The notes: generated by a model from the sequence alone, not told the origin. Shown: positions 1 to 11,345, counted from the first letter of the stretch. The stretch is 64,000 nt of DNA from Schistosoma mansoni (GCF_000237925.1 NW_017386033.1:248001-312000); one strand, 5' to 3'. Program-made: numbers and translations.

Positions 1-364
1 TTATTTTAAACCTGACTTTTGCCTGTGCTTAGACTAAATTGAAAAATGTTCCCATCATTCTATTGATTTATTAGATAAAGACAAACAAACATCAACATAG
101 AGCTATATCACATTAACACAAGATATAAATAACAAAAAAGATCGGGACAACGCAGTAGCAATTGCAAAAGGAAAAAAATAAACCTTGGGAATATGGTTTC
201 CAAAGATGACGGAAAGGTATGTACAGAGGAATACTGGGATTCAAGATGGAGAGTGGATGAATCTCTGCCACTGTGAACAACTTCAACCACTGATCAGTTA
301 TCACGCCAAGTTCAACTAGTTAGCCTGAGTCTATATGCATGGCTAAAGCCAACAATCGATGACT

Positions 365-560
365 CTAATGACCACCACTATTGGTTCGGCCGAACCTAGC
401 TTTCTTTCAACCTAATTCTGCACTAGCAAGCACGGCTTGTTGGGGTAGGTGGTGGTTGGGCATACGTAATACATGTCCTAAACACCTCAGCCGATGAAGA
501 TTCACTACTTTGTCAACCAATTTGTTATCTCTCTCAACTATCATATGTCTAGATAAGCCG
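365..560 (-). mobile_element. RTE-type retrotransposon 3' fragment
   Basis: Read on the minus strand, this stretch encodes the conserved tail of the schistosome RTE polyprotein, including LHRLRCLGHVLRMPNHHLP, followed by an in-frame stop where other copies continue. The same block is present in the longer copies at 27.1-30.2, 45.0-45.7, 51.8-52.4 and 61.1-63.5 kb. It is a decayed fragment with no reverse transcriptase core. It lies downstream of the last visible exon of the SIAH-like gene and in the same orientation. Confidence 0.7.
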
Positions 561-679
561 CCTTTATGGTTATATTCGCCTGTAACGTTGAGGAAAATAT
601 GATATTACATTACGATATCTGTAATCACTCCCATATGGGATACAAATATGGCAGTATGTTTTAAGACATAAACGCCTGC

Positions 680-746
680 TTAAAGTTCAGCGTTTGGATC
701 TTGTAATGGGCTCATAGTTCTATATTTCCATGAAATATCGAAGAAC
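680..746 (-). CDS. candidate alternative last exon of SIAH-like gene
   Basis: On the minus strand a good acceptor (a T-rich tract ending in ACAG at 750-747) is followed by a frame that joins in phase to the exon ending at 860. It gives about 21 codons, then TAA at 682-680. The encoded residues do not match the SIAH second zinc finger or substrate-binding domain, so use of this exon would yield a truncated protein with RING and first zinc finger only. This is inferred from splice signals and phase alone. The usual SINA-domain exons may instead lie beyond the left edge of the window. Confidence 0.25.
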
Positions 747-859
747 CTGTAAAACACAAAAATGAGTTAGTGAACATGATAGAAATTAAGACAACTAGTG
801 ACGGGAGATTTGAAACTAACGATGAATCTCTAAAAACGGGCAAAAAGTAAAAAACCTAC

Positions 860-992
860 CTGTACTCGCAAGCTGCTTCATGTTCTGATTTGGATGTATA
901 ATGAAAAGTTTCTGGGCAACCACTAGTGGAGTACTTGCAAGGAAATAATACACTGGAAGCAAGTTTTTCCATTGCGAGGTTCCGGATATTAT
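860..992 (-). CDS. SIAH-type E3 ligase, first zinc-finger exon
   Basis: Minus-strand exon of 133 nt, from an acceptor (AG at 994-993) to a donor (CAG followed by GTAGGT, GT at 859-858). It joins the upstream RING exon in phase through a GAT codon and encodes NIRNLAMEK followed by a C-x6-C-x11-H-x4-C pattern that matches the first SIAH zinc finger. In the family this segment follows the RING directly, exactly as here. SIAH proteins are RING E3 ubiquitin ligases that bind substrates through their C-terminal domain; that domain is not seen in the window. Reading through the donor meets a stop at once, so splicing is required. Confidence 0.85.
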
Positions 993-3634
993 CTTCAAAA
1001 GAAAAGTGAGACGAGATATCATGTGAGTAACTATTTGGAAGTTCAATCGAGACAATATGCACATTAGTTAGGAAAGTATTAGGATATCAAATTCACATGA
1101 GGGACTAAAAATGATCAGTACGAAACAGTACCATTGTTGTATAATAGCAAAGAAGGCAAAATCATCGAACACTTGTGTTTTGAAAGTCGATGAAGAGACA
1201 GATTAGCACAGAATTTTGGACCAAAAATAACAGATTTAGATTTTCCGTTAAATAGTTACTTTAGGAGCAGCTTCCGCAATTGTTAAGGTTGACTATGAGT
1301 GGTTAGGTTACGCAGATAAACCATTTCGCACATCGTGAGTCTTATTGAGCCTGACAAATTGTAGCCAGAGATAAGGTCCTACTTTCAACTTATTCACTAA
1401 CCACAGGGTTACGTACTCGAATTTGACTCGAAATATCTGATGCAACCTGGTTGCCTAAATAAAATTAGACCAAGGTGGACTCAAACCTGCAAAGTAATGG
1501 CTGAGAACTAAATGTTGCAACTATTGGCACCGAAATGCCCTGGTATAACTGAAGGTGGGGAGAGTCTGCTCTCTCGAAATGCTATCATATGGCCTCGGGT
1601 ATACAGCCACTGTCAAGGAAGTCCTACTCACTGCCTTCTCGTGGCAGGGGTGCTGTTTACGAAATCGAGAGGATGAAAAGCGAATGTCCGGCACTTTACC
1701 CGGATGGGTGGACACGGAGGATCCATCGAGGGGAGTCGGGAAACCCTGATTCCAAACCAATGGTGCACAAGGGCTTCAGGATCTTAAGGGAACAAATGGA
1801 GTATGAACATAGAAAGACGATCAGATAGCAAAACGGTCTGAGTTCATGAACTTATTAAATGATGGTTTAAGTGGTGTAGACAGCTTCAGCTAGTCTTTGA
1901 AGGACTCACGAAATAAATGTAACCAATAGTCTGATCACATGATGGGTGGTAACAGACCACAATGATTCGCACCAGTACAAACCCATATATACTCTTTGTC
2001 TCATCCTAGTATGCAAACGAGTTAATGATTAAATATTTATTTTCTGATACATTGTTGCCGATTACCATCAATGACATTTTCGGCTTAATCACTCTGCTTT
2101 TCCTTCAATTGACTGCCACTCTCCAAACAAATGCGATGTGTCAACTAGAACCTACCTAAACAAGTTTTAAATCATATCTATAAGAATCGTATCTAAGAAT
2201 GTACACTTAAGTCTTGTTTTGCACCTGTTACGCGGCCCATTACAGTGTGAAGTGTGTACACTTTGTAAAAGTCGGTAATACATCTAGTTAGCATCAAACG
2301 TTGAGACATACAAACACCGTATTTTCGTCGTGATAACATGAACAACCGATTCAAGAGAGCTAATACAACGATAAAAATAAGAAAACTGATTCACAAGCTT
2401 GAATACTTAATTATTCTTTTTAAAATAAACATCAGTGCAGACTTTTCTTTAAACAATTCCTGACTGATGTTGGGTTTGTAGGAAATATTAAACACTAACA
2501 AGCTTCTCCTTAATGCAATTATGTGATCCTGCTTTTTTATGTATTATCGTGAGACAGGGCTGACATATTCGAGTCCTATGAGTCAATCAAAGGATCCTCG
2601 AACAAGACAGAACTCAGAAAGGTTGAAGTAAGGATCTAATATACTATCCAAGCCAACGATAAAAAGTTGGATAGTACTACTTATGAAAACCTTTAATTTA
2701 AGCCTTTTTTCAGAAAACAATATCTTGTACACTGTTCTTCTATACTGAGATTGAAAAAGGTTCGATAGTCAGAATATCTGCTTCCTAAGCAACGTCTTTA
2801 ACCAGGTCTCTCTAAAGAAGTTATCAAACCAAAGGGTCAAATACCATCGATAAAATAGACCTATGTAGGACGAAATTAACTCGATAATCTTACTTCGTAA
2901 TGGCCCATCAGTAATAAATAGTAACAAGTGAGGGGCAGTGCACACTTGGGAGCTCCTGAAAGCCTATGGAGAAATAATGATAAAACAACTCAATAAGGTG
3001 TACTGAAGCACTGATAAAGACACTAGAACCTCCAGAATTATCCTAGTTATTACCTGCAACATGCCACTGACTGGTGTGACAGACGATAAGAAGACAAGTT
3101 ATGACAAATTGACGCATTATTTTGGCGCAAATAAACACTTTTTAGATGTCATTGAGACCGAGAATGCGTGAGGTAACATTAAATTTGATGTCGAGTGTTA
3201 ATTACTGAAGTAAAAGATGACACTATCTATAGTAACCAAGTGTTCTTGGCAGAGTGATGAAGAAGTTACTATACTGACGCCAATGGGTTATCTTTAGGCT
3301 ATAAATTAATGATGGCCTAGTGGATGTTACTATGCATGGGAAAACTTATGCACTGTACCGTTAATAAAACATTTAAATACCAGAAACAGTATACAACACA
3401 GACTTTCTGTGCCACAAATCTTTAGATGTGGCAAAAACTAAAGAACGAATAGGTAATGGAAGATGCTACAATTTGTGTGGTAGATAAATGCAAAAAGAGA
3501 CGTTTCATGTCAAAAATATTAAGTTCGGTGTATAATAAGCTCTAGACGTGTGGAAAAAGTGTGAATCCTATTAGTAACACCCCTACTGTCTGGGATATTA
3601 AAATTTACGTACAGAAATGATGTATCAAGCTTAC
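993..3634 (-). other. intron of SIAH-like gene
   Basis: Minus-strand intron with GT at 3634-3633 and AG at 994-993, joining the RING and zinc-finger exons in phase. Apart from the dispersed repeat at about 1540-1830, no coding segment was recognised. The rest is AT-rich with only short chance reading frames. Confidence 0.75.
1540..1830 (+). repeat. dispersed repeat, family with copies at 41.7, 55.8 and 59.4 kb
   Basis: A stretch richer in GC than its surroundings. It contains a run reading gtcctactcactgccttctc followed by gtggcaggggtg that recurs almost unchanged at about 41750, with further similarity to about 41930. Degenerate copies are at 55725-56045 (same orientation) and 59265-59520 (opposite orientation). 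No open frame is conserved between copies, so it is more likely a non-autonomous transposable-element fragment than a gene. The class is not recognised. Confidence 0.7.
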
Positions 3635-4127
3635 CTAGGTTGCCTCTGCAAGTTGGGCATGATGAGAGTTTTGACCGGCACGATGCGCAAACAATATGTC
3701 CACTCTGACATTGCATAATAGGTGGTAGAGCGTAATCCATGCAAACAGGACATTCGAAAAGACTAGCGAGGTCGATTGAGCTGCTATCTGAAGTGTTGTG
3801 TGGAAGAATATTACAAACAGTGTCTGATGCCGATGACATTGAACCTGGCAGGGACATCGAGCATGTACTGGCTGTGCCAGAGTTAGTTACCAAGGGTGTT
3901 GTCGCTCCTACTTCTCTGTGAGGCATGTTTATATGAGGCATTAATTTTATTCCATGATGTAGAGCATGATTATGATTTATGGGTAATAGTGCCATTGTAC
4001 GTCCAACAGCATCAGATGATGCCATTTGACTTCTGTGACACGTCCGTTCCTCAGATAAAATTGTATTGTTTGAGTTAGTCGCACGGCTGGGAACGCTCAT
4101 GTTTACCTCCGTAATTGAATTATTCAT
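3635..4127 (-). CDS. SIAH-type E3 ubiquitin ligase, first coding exon (RING)
   Basis: First coding exon of a SIAH (seven in absentia) homologue on the minus strand, 164 codons plus one base. The first ATG after an upstream in-frame stop is at 4127-4125. A second in-frame ATG at 4100 is an alternative start. Residues 1-120 are a low-complexity, Ser/Thr/Asn/His-rich extension of the sort that varies within the family. Residues 126-160 form a C3HC4 RING with Cys126, Cys129, Cys140, His144, Cys147, Cys150, Cys157 and Cys160. The exon ends at the donor G|GTAAGC (GT at 3634-3633). The next exon lies about 2.6 kb away, across an intron that carries a dispersed repeat. The RING would recruit E2 enzymes for ubiquitin transfer. 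Assignment to the SIAH family is strong because the next exon carries the family-specific zinc finger; whether it is a SIAH1 or SIAH2 equivalent cannot be told. Confidence 0.88.
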
Positions 4128-4698
4128 AAAACAATGAACAGAAACCACAAATACCGCGTTTTATGAGCGATTCACGTTCACAGATTTAAACAAATAGAAA
4201 GTCGACAATAATCACGAAATACTGTGCAGTTACTTCAATGTTATGTGCAACTTGTTGTTATTTTACGTAACATTCTGTTTTATTCTTTATATATTATTCT
4301 ATTTTAGTGTTTCTGATCGGCTGAATATATTGGAAGGCTGGAAATGAAGAAATTCTAAGGATATAAAGAGTATTTATGCAAGTTGAATACATATAAATCT
4401 GCTTCTTTGAGTACGGTAACACAGCTTTTAAAGATTGATAGCAACCTAAACGATGAATCGTGATTCCGAGAATTTCCACTGCCTATTGGTAGAATACAAA
4501 TAACCAATGATAATCATCCTAGTTTTATTTACGTTAGTAACCCCAAATCGTCTGCCAAACAAGTAACTTCTATTTTCGTCCATGTACAAAGCTCCAAACC
4601 TAAAACTGTACACGAATTTATTTATCACTTTAAACATTAGTTCCTATGATCATGATCAATTGCATTCTATTCTCTCCTATAAAATCTCTTAATGACCA
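4128..4698. promoter_or_regulatory. divergent intergenic region between SIAH-like and small-HSP-like genes
   Basis: The 571 bp between the first ATG of the minus-strand SIAH-like gene and the first ATG of the plus-strand alpha-crystallin-like gene must hold the 5' ends of both, unless either has an unseen 5' non-coding exon. A TATAAAA string at about 4678-4684 is only some 15 bp from the 4699 ATG, too close to act as a normal TATA box. No convincing heat-shock element was found. Confidence 0.4.
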
Positions 4699-5454
4699 AT
4701 GGAACAAATGTCTAATATTCTGGAACACGTGTGCACCATTTTCACTGTTAATACCCCCGGTTGTCATTGCTTCCTTAAAATTTTTTTGAATGCGAAAGGA
4801 ATTAAGCAGGACTCACTTAGTGCATATCTGACTTCTAAAAGGGAAATAATAATAAATGCAAAAACTGAAACTAGCAAAGAAAATGAAATTATTTGTCGTG
4901 AAGTTCAAAATAAACTGACTGTGCCTGAGAATGTAATGGCTGAGAACTCTAAAATCATGTTATTACTAAATGGTCTCCTTCTGATTGATATTCCATATAT
5001 GTCTTTTGGTTCAAGCAAACCAGAACAAAGTAGAGAACGTAATGGAATAACATTACAGGAATGCGAAAGTTCTATTCAAAATGAGCATAATATCAAACTA
5101 GAAAATGGTGAAAAGCTACAAACAAAACATCTTGATCGACATGAAACTATACGCGAAGGGAATAAACTTATTTTAATGATCCCCTTAGATGAAAATTACA
5201 AGGAAGAGAATATAAAAGTCACTGTTGTACAACGTTCAGTATGCATAACAATTACTAACCTTGATTATTCAATAGTGAAACAAAACTCTAATAAATCTGA
5301 TTCTAAACATCTTGTTCAAAGAACATATTATAAAGAATATGAAGCTTCCGACTGCATTCCTGATCCTGAATCAATTAATTTTTATGTAGATAATAACCGT
5401 CTTATTGTTAATTTAAACATAACCAAGACGTCACAACTATCTCAGATAACATGA
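4699..5454 (+). CDS. tandem alpha-crystallin-domain small heat-shock-like protein
   Basis: A single open frame of 251 codons from ATG 4699 to TGA. Two consecutive beta-rich segments, about residues 22-100 and 155-241, each follow the alpha-crystallin pattern: hydrophobic strands, a polar linker, then a terminal strand of the NRLIVNLN / GLLLIDIP kind. Small heat-shock proteins are ATP-independent holdases. Flatworm members, including the schistosome p40 egg antigen, are unusual in having two alpha-crystallin domains in one chain, and this layout fits that group. The protein is shorter than p40-type proteins, very Lys/Asn/Glu-rich and divergent, with no C-terminal I-x-I tail seen. It lies head to head with the SIAH-like gene. 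The fold assignment rests on pattern and domain layout rather than close identity; additional exons cannot be excluded. Confidence 0.65.
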   Translation: MEQMSNILEHVCTIFTVNTPGCHCFLKIFLNAKGIKQDSLSAYLTSKREIIINAKTETSKENEIICREVQNKLTVPENVMAENSKIMLLLNGLLLIDIPYMSFGSSKPEQSRERNGITLQECESSIQNEHNIKLENGEKLQTKHLDRHETIREGNKLILMIPLDENYKEENIKVTVVQRSVCITITNLDYSIVKQNSNKSDSKHLVQRTYYKEYEASDCIPDPESINFYVDNNRLIVNLNITKTSQLSQIT

Positions 5455-6374
5455 GAAGTCCTCATATACTGAACTTACATTTTATAAATAATAATAATGG
5501 GAAAGAGTTTGATTACTTTGAATTTTACTTTTGCAACATGGACTGTAATCTAATTTTCAGTAATACCGCTCTGTTTCAATAAGTAACACGTCATTTCATT
5601 AACGTTGCATTATTCTGTTGAAGGAAAATACATGAATAGTGTGGAAGTATAAAAATCGTTCACACATATTATTGTTTTATGCACAATATAAAATTCTCAT
5701 TCAAAGCTTTTGGATCTTAACTAATGACGTTGTTTTATGTGAAGTTGATACAATGTGTTTATTAAACGAAGTATCAGGTATAAATTTTGTTTTGTTTACG
5801 AAAATATGATAGTATCTATTATAGCTCAGATACATCATATGGATTGTATGAATTAAGTGGTCGGTCGCTTGAACTAATGTAAATTATATGACAGAAGGCG
5901 ATTACTTCAAAAACCGAGTTACTGACAAAAAAAGAATACTGGTCAACTAAAAGAGTCTGTTTTCATTTTAAAACATAATGCTCACTTAGATACTATACAT
6001 CGATGTGTTTTCACACATATATAGAGAGAAAGAATGAATATGAATTTCCTTAGGATACGGATTATACATTTTATCCCATAACCAGACGATTCTGAGACTT
6101 AAATTTCACTGTTATCACCATAAACATGTATCATTGTTTCCCTTCGGAAAACAAACATAATTTATTAATCAGTGTGTTATTTTTCGTACAGTTTAATATT
6201 TATTCAACCAAAGCTGGTTACTACCGTGTGTTTAATTCAGCATGCAAAAGTTAATATCACTTTAATTGGTCGATTCTTAGTAACTAACACTGAGTTATTA
6301 GGCAAATATATTTCTGACTATTACATGGTCTGGTCACAGTTAAATTGAAAGACATTGATTGTTCCGTTTTTAGC
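5455..6374. other. AT-rich intergenic DNA
   Basis: No reading frame, RNA gene or recognisable repeat is supported here. It probably contains the 3' UTR of the alpha-crystallin-like gene in its first few hundred bases. Confidence 0.5.
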
Positions 6375-6600
6375 CAATCAGCGTTGGTGGAGAAATCAAG
6401 AAGCTAGAAGATTCGTATGTAGATTCCATATAAACCTGTGGTGTTCTTATGAACTAGTGATACATTCGTATTTGATGACTGCCTGATTTCGGATTTCAAA
6501 GTTAATACGTTCGTTTGTAGTCACCTAGTTCTTCTTGGTTTAAATTACACTATTTTGGGAATTCCTAGTTCGCTTGATGATTCAAATACTTCTAATCATC
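6375..6600 (+). mobile_element. solo LTR or LTR fragment of a Ty3/gypsy element
   Basis: From about 6430 to 6590 the sequence parallels 30606-30770, the region just before the gag remnant of the Ty3/gypsy element. Shared words include tgtggtgtt, tgatgactgc, ttcgtt, cttggtt and gggattccta in the same order and spacing. No gag or pol follows here, so this is most simply a solo LTR or 5'-end fragment. The exact LTR ends were not resolved. Confidence 0.5.
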
Positions 6601-6929
6601 ACAAAACTTTATTGATTTTGTTACAATGTCTTTGTTGTTCGGGCTTATTACGATATACAATAGCCGTTTCATTTCTTATTTTGATTTGGGAGGATTCAAG
6701 TGACACATAGTCTTAAGAGAATATTAGACAATGAACGAATACAATATTAGTGATGAATGAAGTCCAACAATCAATCCACACTGTGAATAACTGACTGGAA
6801 ATGACGGTCCTTATTTATCCATGTTTGTCAGATGGGGATAATTAACATGAAGCCTAAGATTTATATCTTTTTACAGATGACCTTCTCCAGTAAAGCCTAT
6901 CTACAAATTTGAGGTTACTGAGCTCGATG

Positions 6930-7740
6930 TTGATTAAATCATGGAACTCTTCTCAAAAAAGTCATTAGCACAAATTTCAGTTACAAATGAGGTATTTAAA
7001 TTTCTTCATATATATGGCAAAACACCGAAAATTTAAAGACTAGACCATTTAGCTTAGAGAACGAAAGTCCACGACGGATGGCGAAGTAAAATTATCATGA
7101 TAAATATAAAGCTAGTAAAAGTAGTAAGAGTGGTAGTAAAAATGTCCATGCACAGATAATATGATCTGAATGACGTCCACTAATCAAATAAAAAGTAGAT
7201 AATTTTGAAGCTTGCGATCTAAAAGAGGACAAAGAGTGGATATTTCTCAGCTTATGGGACTGATTCCTAATAATCCCATCCCTAGTCTCTAAACAATAGT
7301 TACAATAATCAAGTAAACCCCAACTAGATAGTCTGAATGTATCCACACTGTTCAGTCTAACAATCAGTGTCTTCGTAGAAAACAACATGTTCAATGAGTG
7401 CTATACTTATCAGAGAATGTATAATGTTGATCAACTTCCCTCAAATTTCCTATGCTATTAACAAAAATATGAGTTTTAAAGCCACTTTACCGTATTTGTA
7501 AGTGTACAAAAATTCAATAAGTATGAAAAACCTAAAAAAATAATACTATTATTAATAAATCTAAAGTAACATCACTCAACTTATATATGATTTCAAAAAC
7601 AAGAAACAAGTTTTCTCTAGATGTTGAGGAATATTTGTAGCTCATGACGAGGATGTTAGAGATATTGTGGTTTCTGAGCTGTATGGATTGGTTGTGAAGC
7701 TGTCATTTCTCTTTAGAACAACATGTAGTACATACTTTAA
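6930..7740 (-). mobile_element. two short Penelope-like element 3' fragments
   Basis: Segments at about 6940-7010 and 7625-7740 resemble 43450-43620, the region next to the GIY-YIG endonuclease remnant at 43.7-44.0 kb. Shared words include gtcattagcacaaa and gagct-ggat-ggtt-gtg. No coding capacity remains. The DNA between the two segments has no recognised feature. Confidence 0.4.
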
Positions 7741-8464
7741 AGAGAAGTGAACTATTAGATTTTATGCACAACTGACTAACAGTTTATTCTGTTGACCTGA
7801 AATTTAGTTAGTCGTTATCCTTAACTATGTAGTCGTTGCTTGTAAGCTTAGTTTCTTTCCTAATCTAAACTATGACCTTGCAGTTGTTAATCCTCTTTCT
7901 TTGAAGTACACGCTGATGATGTTTTTCAAAAGAATAATATAAATTTCACAACTAATACATCTATTTCAATGACGGCCATACTTAAAACACATTTTTTCTC
8001 CCACAAAAGATGTTTAAAACTAATTTCTTGAAATTGAAATTCCCAGAGTAGTTCCTTTCTTTGTACCCAAATCTATCAAATCTTAGTGTTAATTATGATG
8101 GAAAAATATATAAATCACAAGAGGTGTGTTCTAAATGTCACAGTTATTTTTACATTTCTACTCTTATATATCATAAATCTATAATCATTTCATAAAATTT
8201 ATACTTCTGAAATAGTTCCCATTGAACATTCTTTACAACATTCATTTATAGGTTCTACTAATTTTTAAATGTCATACATGTCGTTCCAAAAAAACAAACA
8301 AAAAATTGAAAAGAATAATTTGTATTGAATACTACCAACTATTCACATTCGTCAGACGTCATAAATTACTCGACGAATCGAATCAGATTTATCACTCATT
8401 TACAGGTGAACTTGAAACATATATTTTAACCCCTTCTGTAAATGGTAATCATATGCTCACTAGT
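7741..8464. other. AT-rich DNA without recognised features
   Basis: Only short, non-homologous frames occur. No RNA gene or repeat copy was identified. Confidence 0.5.
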
Positions 8465-8850
8465 GATTGACTTCGAGAGGTAAATCCTGGAGTTCTAGTC
8501 AGAAGCAGTGACCAGTGGAGTTCAAACCACGTCTGTTGTGAGATAGGAACTCACTGAAGACAATTGGTGAACGGTCACTCAACTTCGTGGATTGGTTGGA
8601 GTTAGACATTAACACCATCGGATGCCGGCTCAGTGGTCTATCGGTTAAGTGCTCTGGCGCGAGACTGGTAGTCCTGGGTTCGAATCTCGCGAGACGAGGT
8701 CGTGAATGCGCACTGCTGAGGAGTCCCACAATGGGACGAAACGGCCGTCCAGTGCTTCCAGGTTTTCCTTGGTGGTCTAGCTTCAACTGACTCACGCTTG
8801 CAACTATGAAAATACTAAATTTCCACAAAACCCCTTTTCTGATAATATAT
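8465..8850 (+). repeat. tRNA-headed SINE-like repeat (family B) with intact hammerhead core
   Basis: The best-preserved copy of a repeat seen at least seven times between 8.4 and 22.9 kb. In order it has a head also found at 11.2 and 14.2 kb; a tRNA-like segment (about 8627-8700) with an A-box-like ggctcagtggtctatcggtt and a B-box-like gggttcgaatc; a hammerhead core (8711-8754); and a tail ending near a ctccacaaaacccc-like string shared by other copies. Internal A and B boxes are the RNA polymerase III promoter of tRNA-derived SINEs. The tRNA-like part has lost a normal cloverleaf and is not annotated as a tRNA gene. Confidence 0.75.
8711..8754 (+). ncRNA. hammerhead ribozyme motif (family B)
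   Basis: All core elements of a hammerhead are present: CUGAGGAG at 8716-8723, a five-base-pair stem II (GTCCC at 8723-8727 with GGGAC at 8733-8737), GAAAC at 8738-8742, and a cleavage triplet GUC at 8747-8749. Stem I pairs CACTG (8711-8715) with CAGTG (8750-8754). Stem III is minimal: the A-U and C-G pairs closing a GGCC loop. This short stem III is the known architecture of the schistosome Sm-alpha ribozyme, whose activity is aided by dimerisation. The predicted cut is after 8749. Confidence 0.78.
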
Positions 8851-9399
8851 TTTAAATATCGAATATGTAAAATTATACGCATAATTTATGTTTCCCTTTA
8901 AAGAATAATTGATAATTTACTTAATTCCTCCATCTATATTTTTCGTTTAAATTGACAAATACAGTTTACTAGTACTTATCTTAATCTCAAAATATGATAC
9001 ACTTGGACAAAGGACTAGTTTGGTTCAAAATAACTAACAGGTGAATCAATCATTTTCAGCCCTAATTGTAAATCCTACAAATATCTAATTGTCGAAGTGT
9101 TTTTTAATGAATAAATAGAACAACGTTAATATAAAAACACATTACACATTTGACAGTAATTAGCTATCATCCACATTTATCCACAAATGATTTTGACTAG
9201 TATTGTTCGCATAATTATCTATTTTCATGGCATAACATAAAGGATGTATGGATTCGATTATAATCGTCTTCTATGAAGAAAAAGTTTAGTGAACCATTGT
9301 AACAGTTTTTCTTGGTTTTCTCAGCAATCAGATTTGTGATTGGTCACAAAATACCATGGCATACGTTATCAGAAATTGCTACTTTTTAAATACACTTAA

Positions 9400-9655
9400 T
9401 GATTATATATATATATATTCTGACTCGAACTCAGGACCTTCGGTTTCATGCGCGAACGCCCAACTTCTAGACCACTGAGCCGGGATGCAGTGGTGTTAAT
9501 GTCTAACTTCAATCGACTGATGATCTTGCGCAACCCCCCATCTATTGGACGAAATGGCCGTTCTGTGCTTTCAGGTCTTCAGTGGTGGTCCAGCTTGGAT
9601 AGAATCATGAATTGAACTAGCTAAACTACTACAATCTCTACAAATCCCCATTCTA
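9400..9655. repeat. rearranged family B repeat
   Basis: The tRNA-like head (9418-9485) is in minus orientation, with an A-box-like and a gagttcgagtc B-box-like string on that strand. The hammerhead part (about 9530-9600) is in plus orientation. The core is decayed: GAAAC has become GAAAT and GUC has become GUU, so it should not cleave. The arrangement indicates an inversion or the joining of two insertions. Confidence 0.6.
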
Positions 9656-11204
9656 ACAGAAATTATTTGACATTTTTCCAAATATAGGAGTACAATGAAG
9701 ATTTAACTCCATATATTTGAATTGAGTATGAACGTATTCCTGAATATAAGTTTAGTGCCTTCTTTTTAGCAATGCAAGCAGTGAATGAATTGCAGTTACG
9801 GATAGGAAATGTTTGTATATTCTAAACAAACAATTTTCTTTCCTAAATCAACGCTTAACAAAGTAAATCTTTTTTCTGTAGCGATAGAGGAATCAATAGA
9901 TCTACACTGATATAAATGCATGTGGCTGCTAATAGACACAGATTCAATAGACAAGTTCACATTTTGTAAAATATTATAAACATAATCCATCTGCATAAAG
10001 CATTTTTTTCAAGTCACTCAGATTACAGTTTTTAAGCGTTTCAACATAATATAATCGGCTTTCATCTTTTAAACTCTTCAAATATATATAAAAGAAAGAG
10101 TCGGTATATGATTGTTAGCTTTGTTTAATCTGTATAATCTACTTAGTTCTATTTTGCATCAATATTGTTTCAACTATGTAGATAAATTAATCAGTAACAT
10201 ATGGTATATATAAAACAATCAAGCAATGATTTAAACATAGAACTTTGTTTCATTTGTACAATTCAATATTCAAAAAGATAGACTTTCTTTTTTTCATATC
10301 TGTGTATAAGAAGAAAGAATTCTTCATTGTAAAAAAATGATTTCTCAGTGATACCCATGATAAACTCAACAAATAAATGTAAGTATTTTCGTCTTCAATA
10401 AAGCATCTATTCGTTTTTTTAGTCGCTCACCAATCTTCAGACTGAGTTGATTTAGTTTAAGAAATGACTATGACTAGTTAGAAAAATCACTTATTCAGAG
10501 GATAGATTTATTATTATTAATGGATTTATTCAATATTATATTTTTGGTGCAATATAGAATTCTCAGCACGAAGTATTTGAACAAGATTTTTTACCAAAAG
10601 ACGAAAAACAGAAAAGAGAAAGAAAAACATCATAAATCCCTCTTTATCATGATATGACACCGAAAAGAGAACTGATAGAAACTATAGAATATTTAATAGC
10701 TATTTTGCTCTGAATAAAACTCCCCAAAAGTGTTTAACTACTGTGCAGAATTAAATTCAGTTTCCTCTGGTCACTCTAAAACATTCAATGTAGTGAGTAG
10801 GAATACAGTCCTTCACATTTTCAATTTCTATCACTTCCTAATATTGTGTGACCATCATATGATGTCATCAATTCTGAATTTACACTCGTATAGAGTATTT
10901 GGTACTCACTAGTAATTATTTCGTTATCGTTCAATGATAAAAATGAGAATGAATTAAGACGTATACTTGAGAAGAAATTATGACACAAGAAAGTAAAATG
11001 CAAAGTACTTTGATACACATGCCAGCTTATAGTAAAGTATAACTTGTGTCATCAATTTATAGGAAAATAAAGCAGAGAAGCCCAAACGTATTTGTATGGA
11101 ATATTGATTTTGAAATTTGGGAAGTGATGGACATAGACTCTCATTTAGATTAGATTTTAATAGTTGGATCCATGAGTCGATCTTAGCCGTGAACAATCGA
11201 GTCT
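9656..11204. other. AT-rich DNA without recognised features
   Basis: Several short frames on both strands show no domain, no conserved splice context and no similarity to known families. None is annotated. Confidence 0.5.
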
Positions 11205-11345
11205 AATCCATGTTCTGTGTGAGACGGTTATCCACCTCAACCAATGGGTGAAGGGTTGTGCAAGATAATAGATTCATTGGAGTGCTAACCAGGGTGTGTG
11301 CTCAGTCTTATTTTGGGCTTAGCATATAGTTGCACCTCCATCCCA
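11205..11345 (+). repeat. family B repeat head fragment
   Basis: Contains gttatccacctcaacca and aagggttgtgcaaga-like words that recur in reverse complement at 14120-14200, just upstream of a family B copy. The tRNA-like and hammerhead parts are absent. The surrounding 11.3-12.5 kb holds no recognised gene. Confidence 0.5.

Noticed and set aside
4440-4500. Possible heat-shock element near the alpha-crystallin gene (attccgagaatttcc)
   Set aside because: The spacing of TTC and GAA units is off by one base and the site is about 240 bp from the ATG. Too weak to call.
7095-7394. 99-codon minus-strand frame with a Leu-rich end
   Set aside because: It lies between Penelope fragments and has no domain or consistent start. 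The Leu run is a translation of a low-complexity tract.
8627-8700. Possible tRNA gene from A- and B-box-like motifs
   Set aside because: No acceptor-stem pairing or normal anticodon arm. The same sequence recurs in several degenerate copies attached to a hammerhead region, so it is a SINE head.
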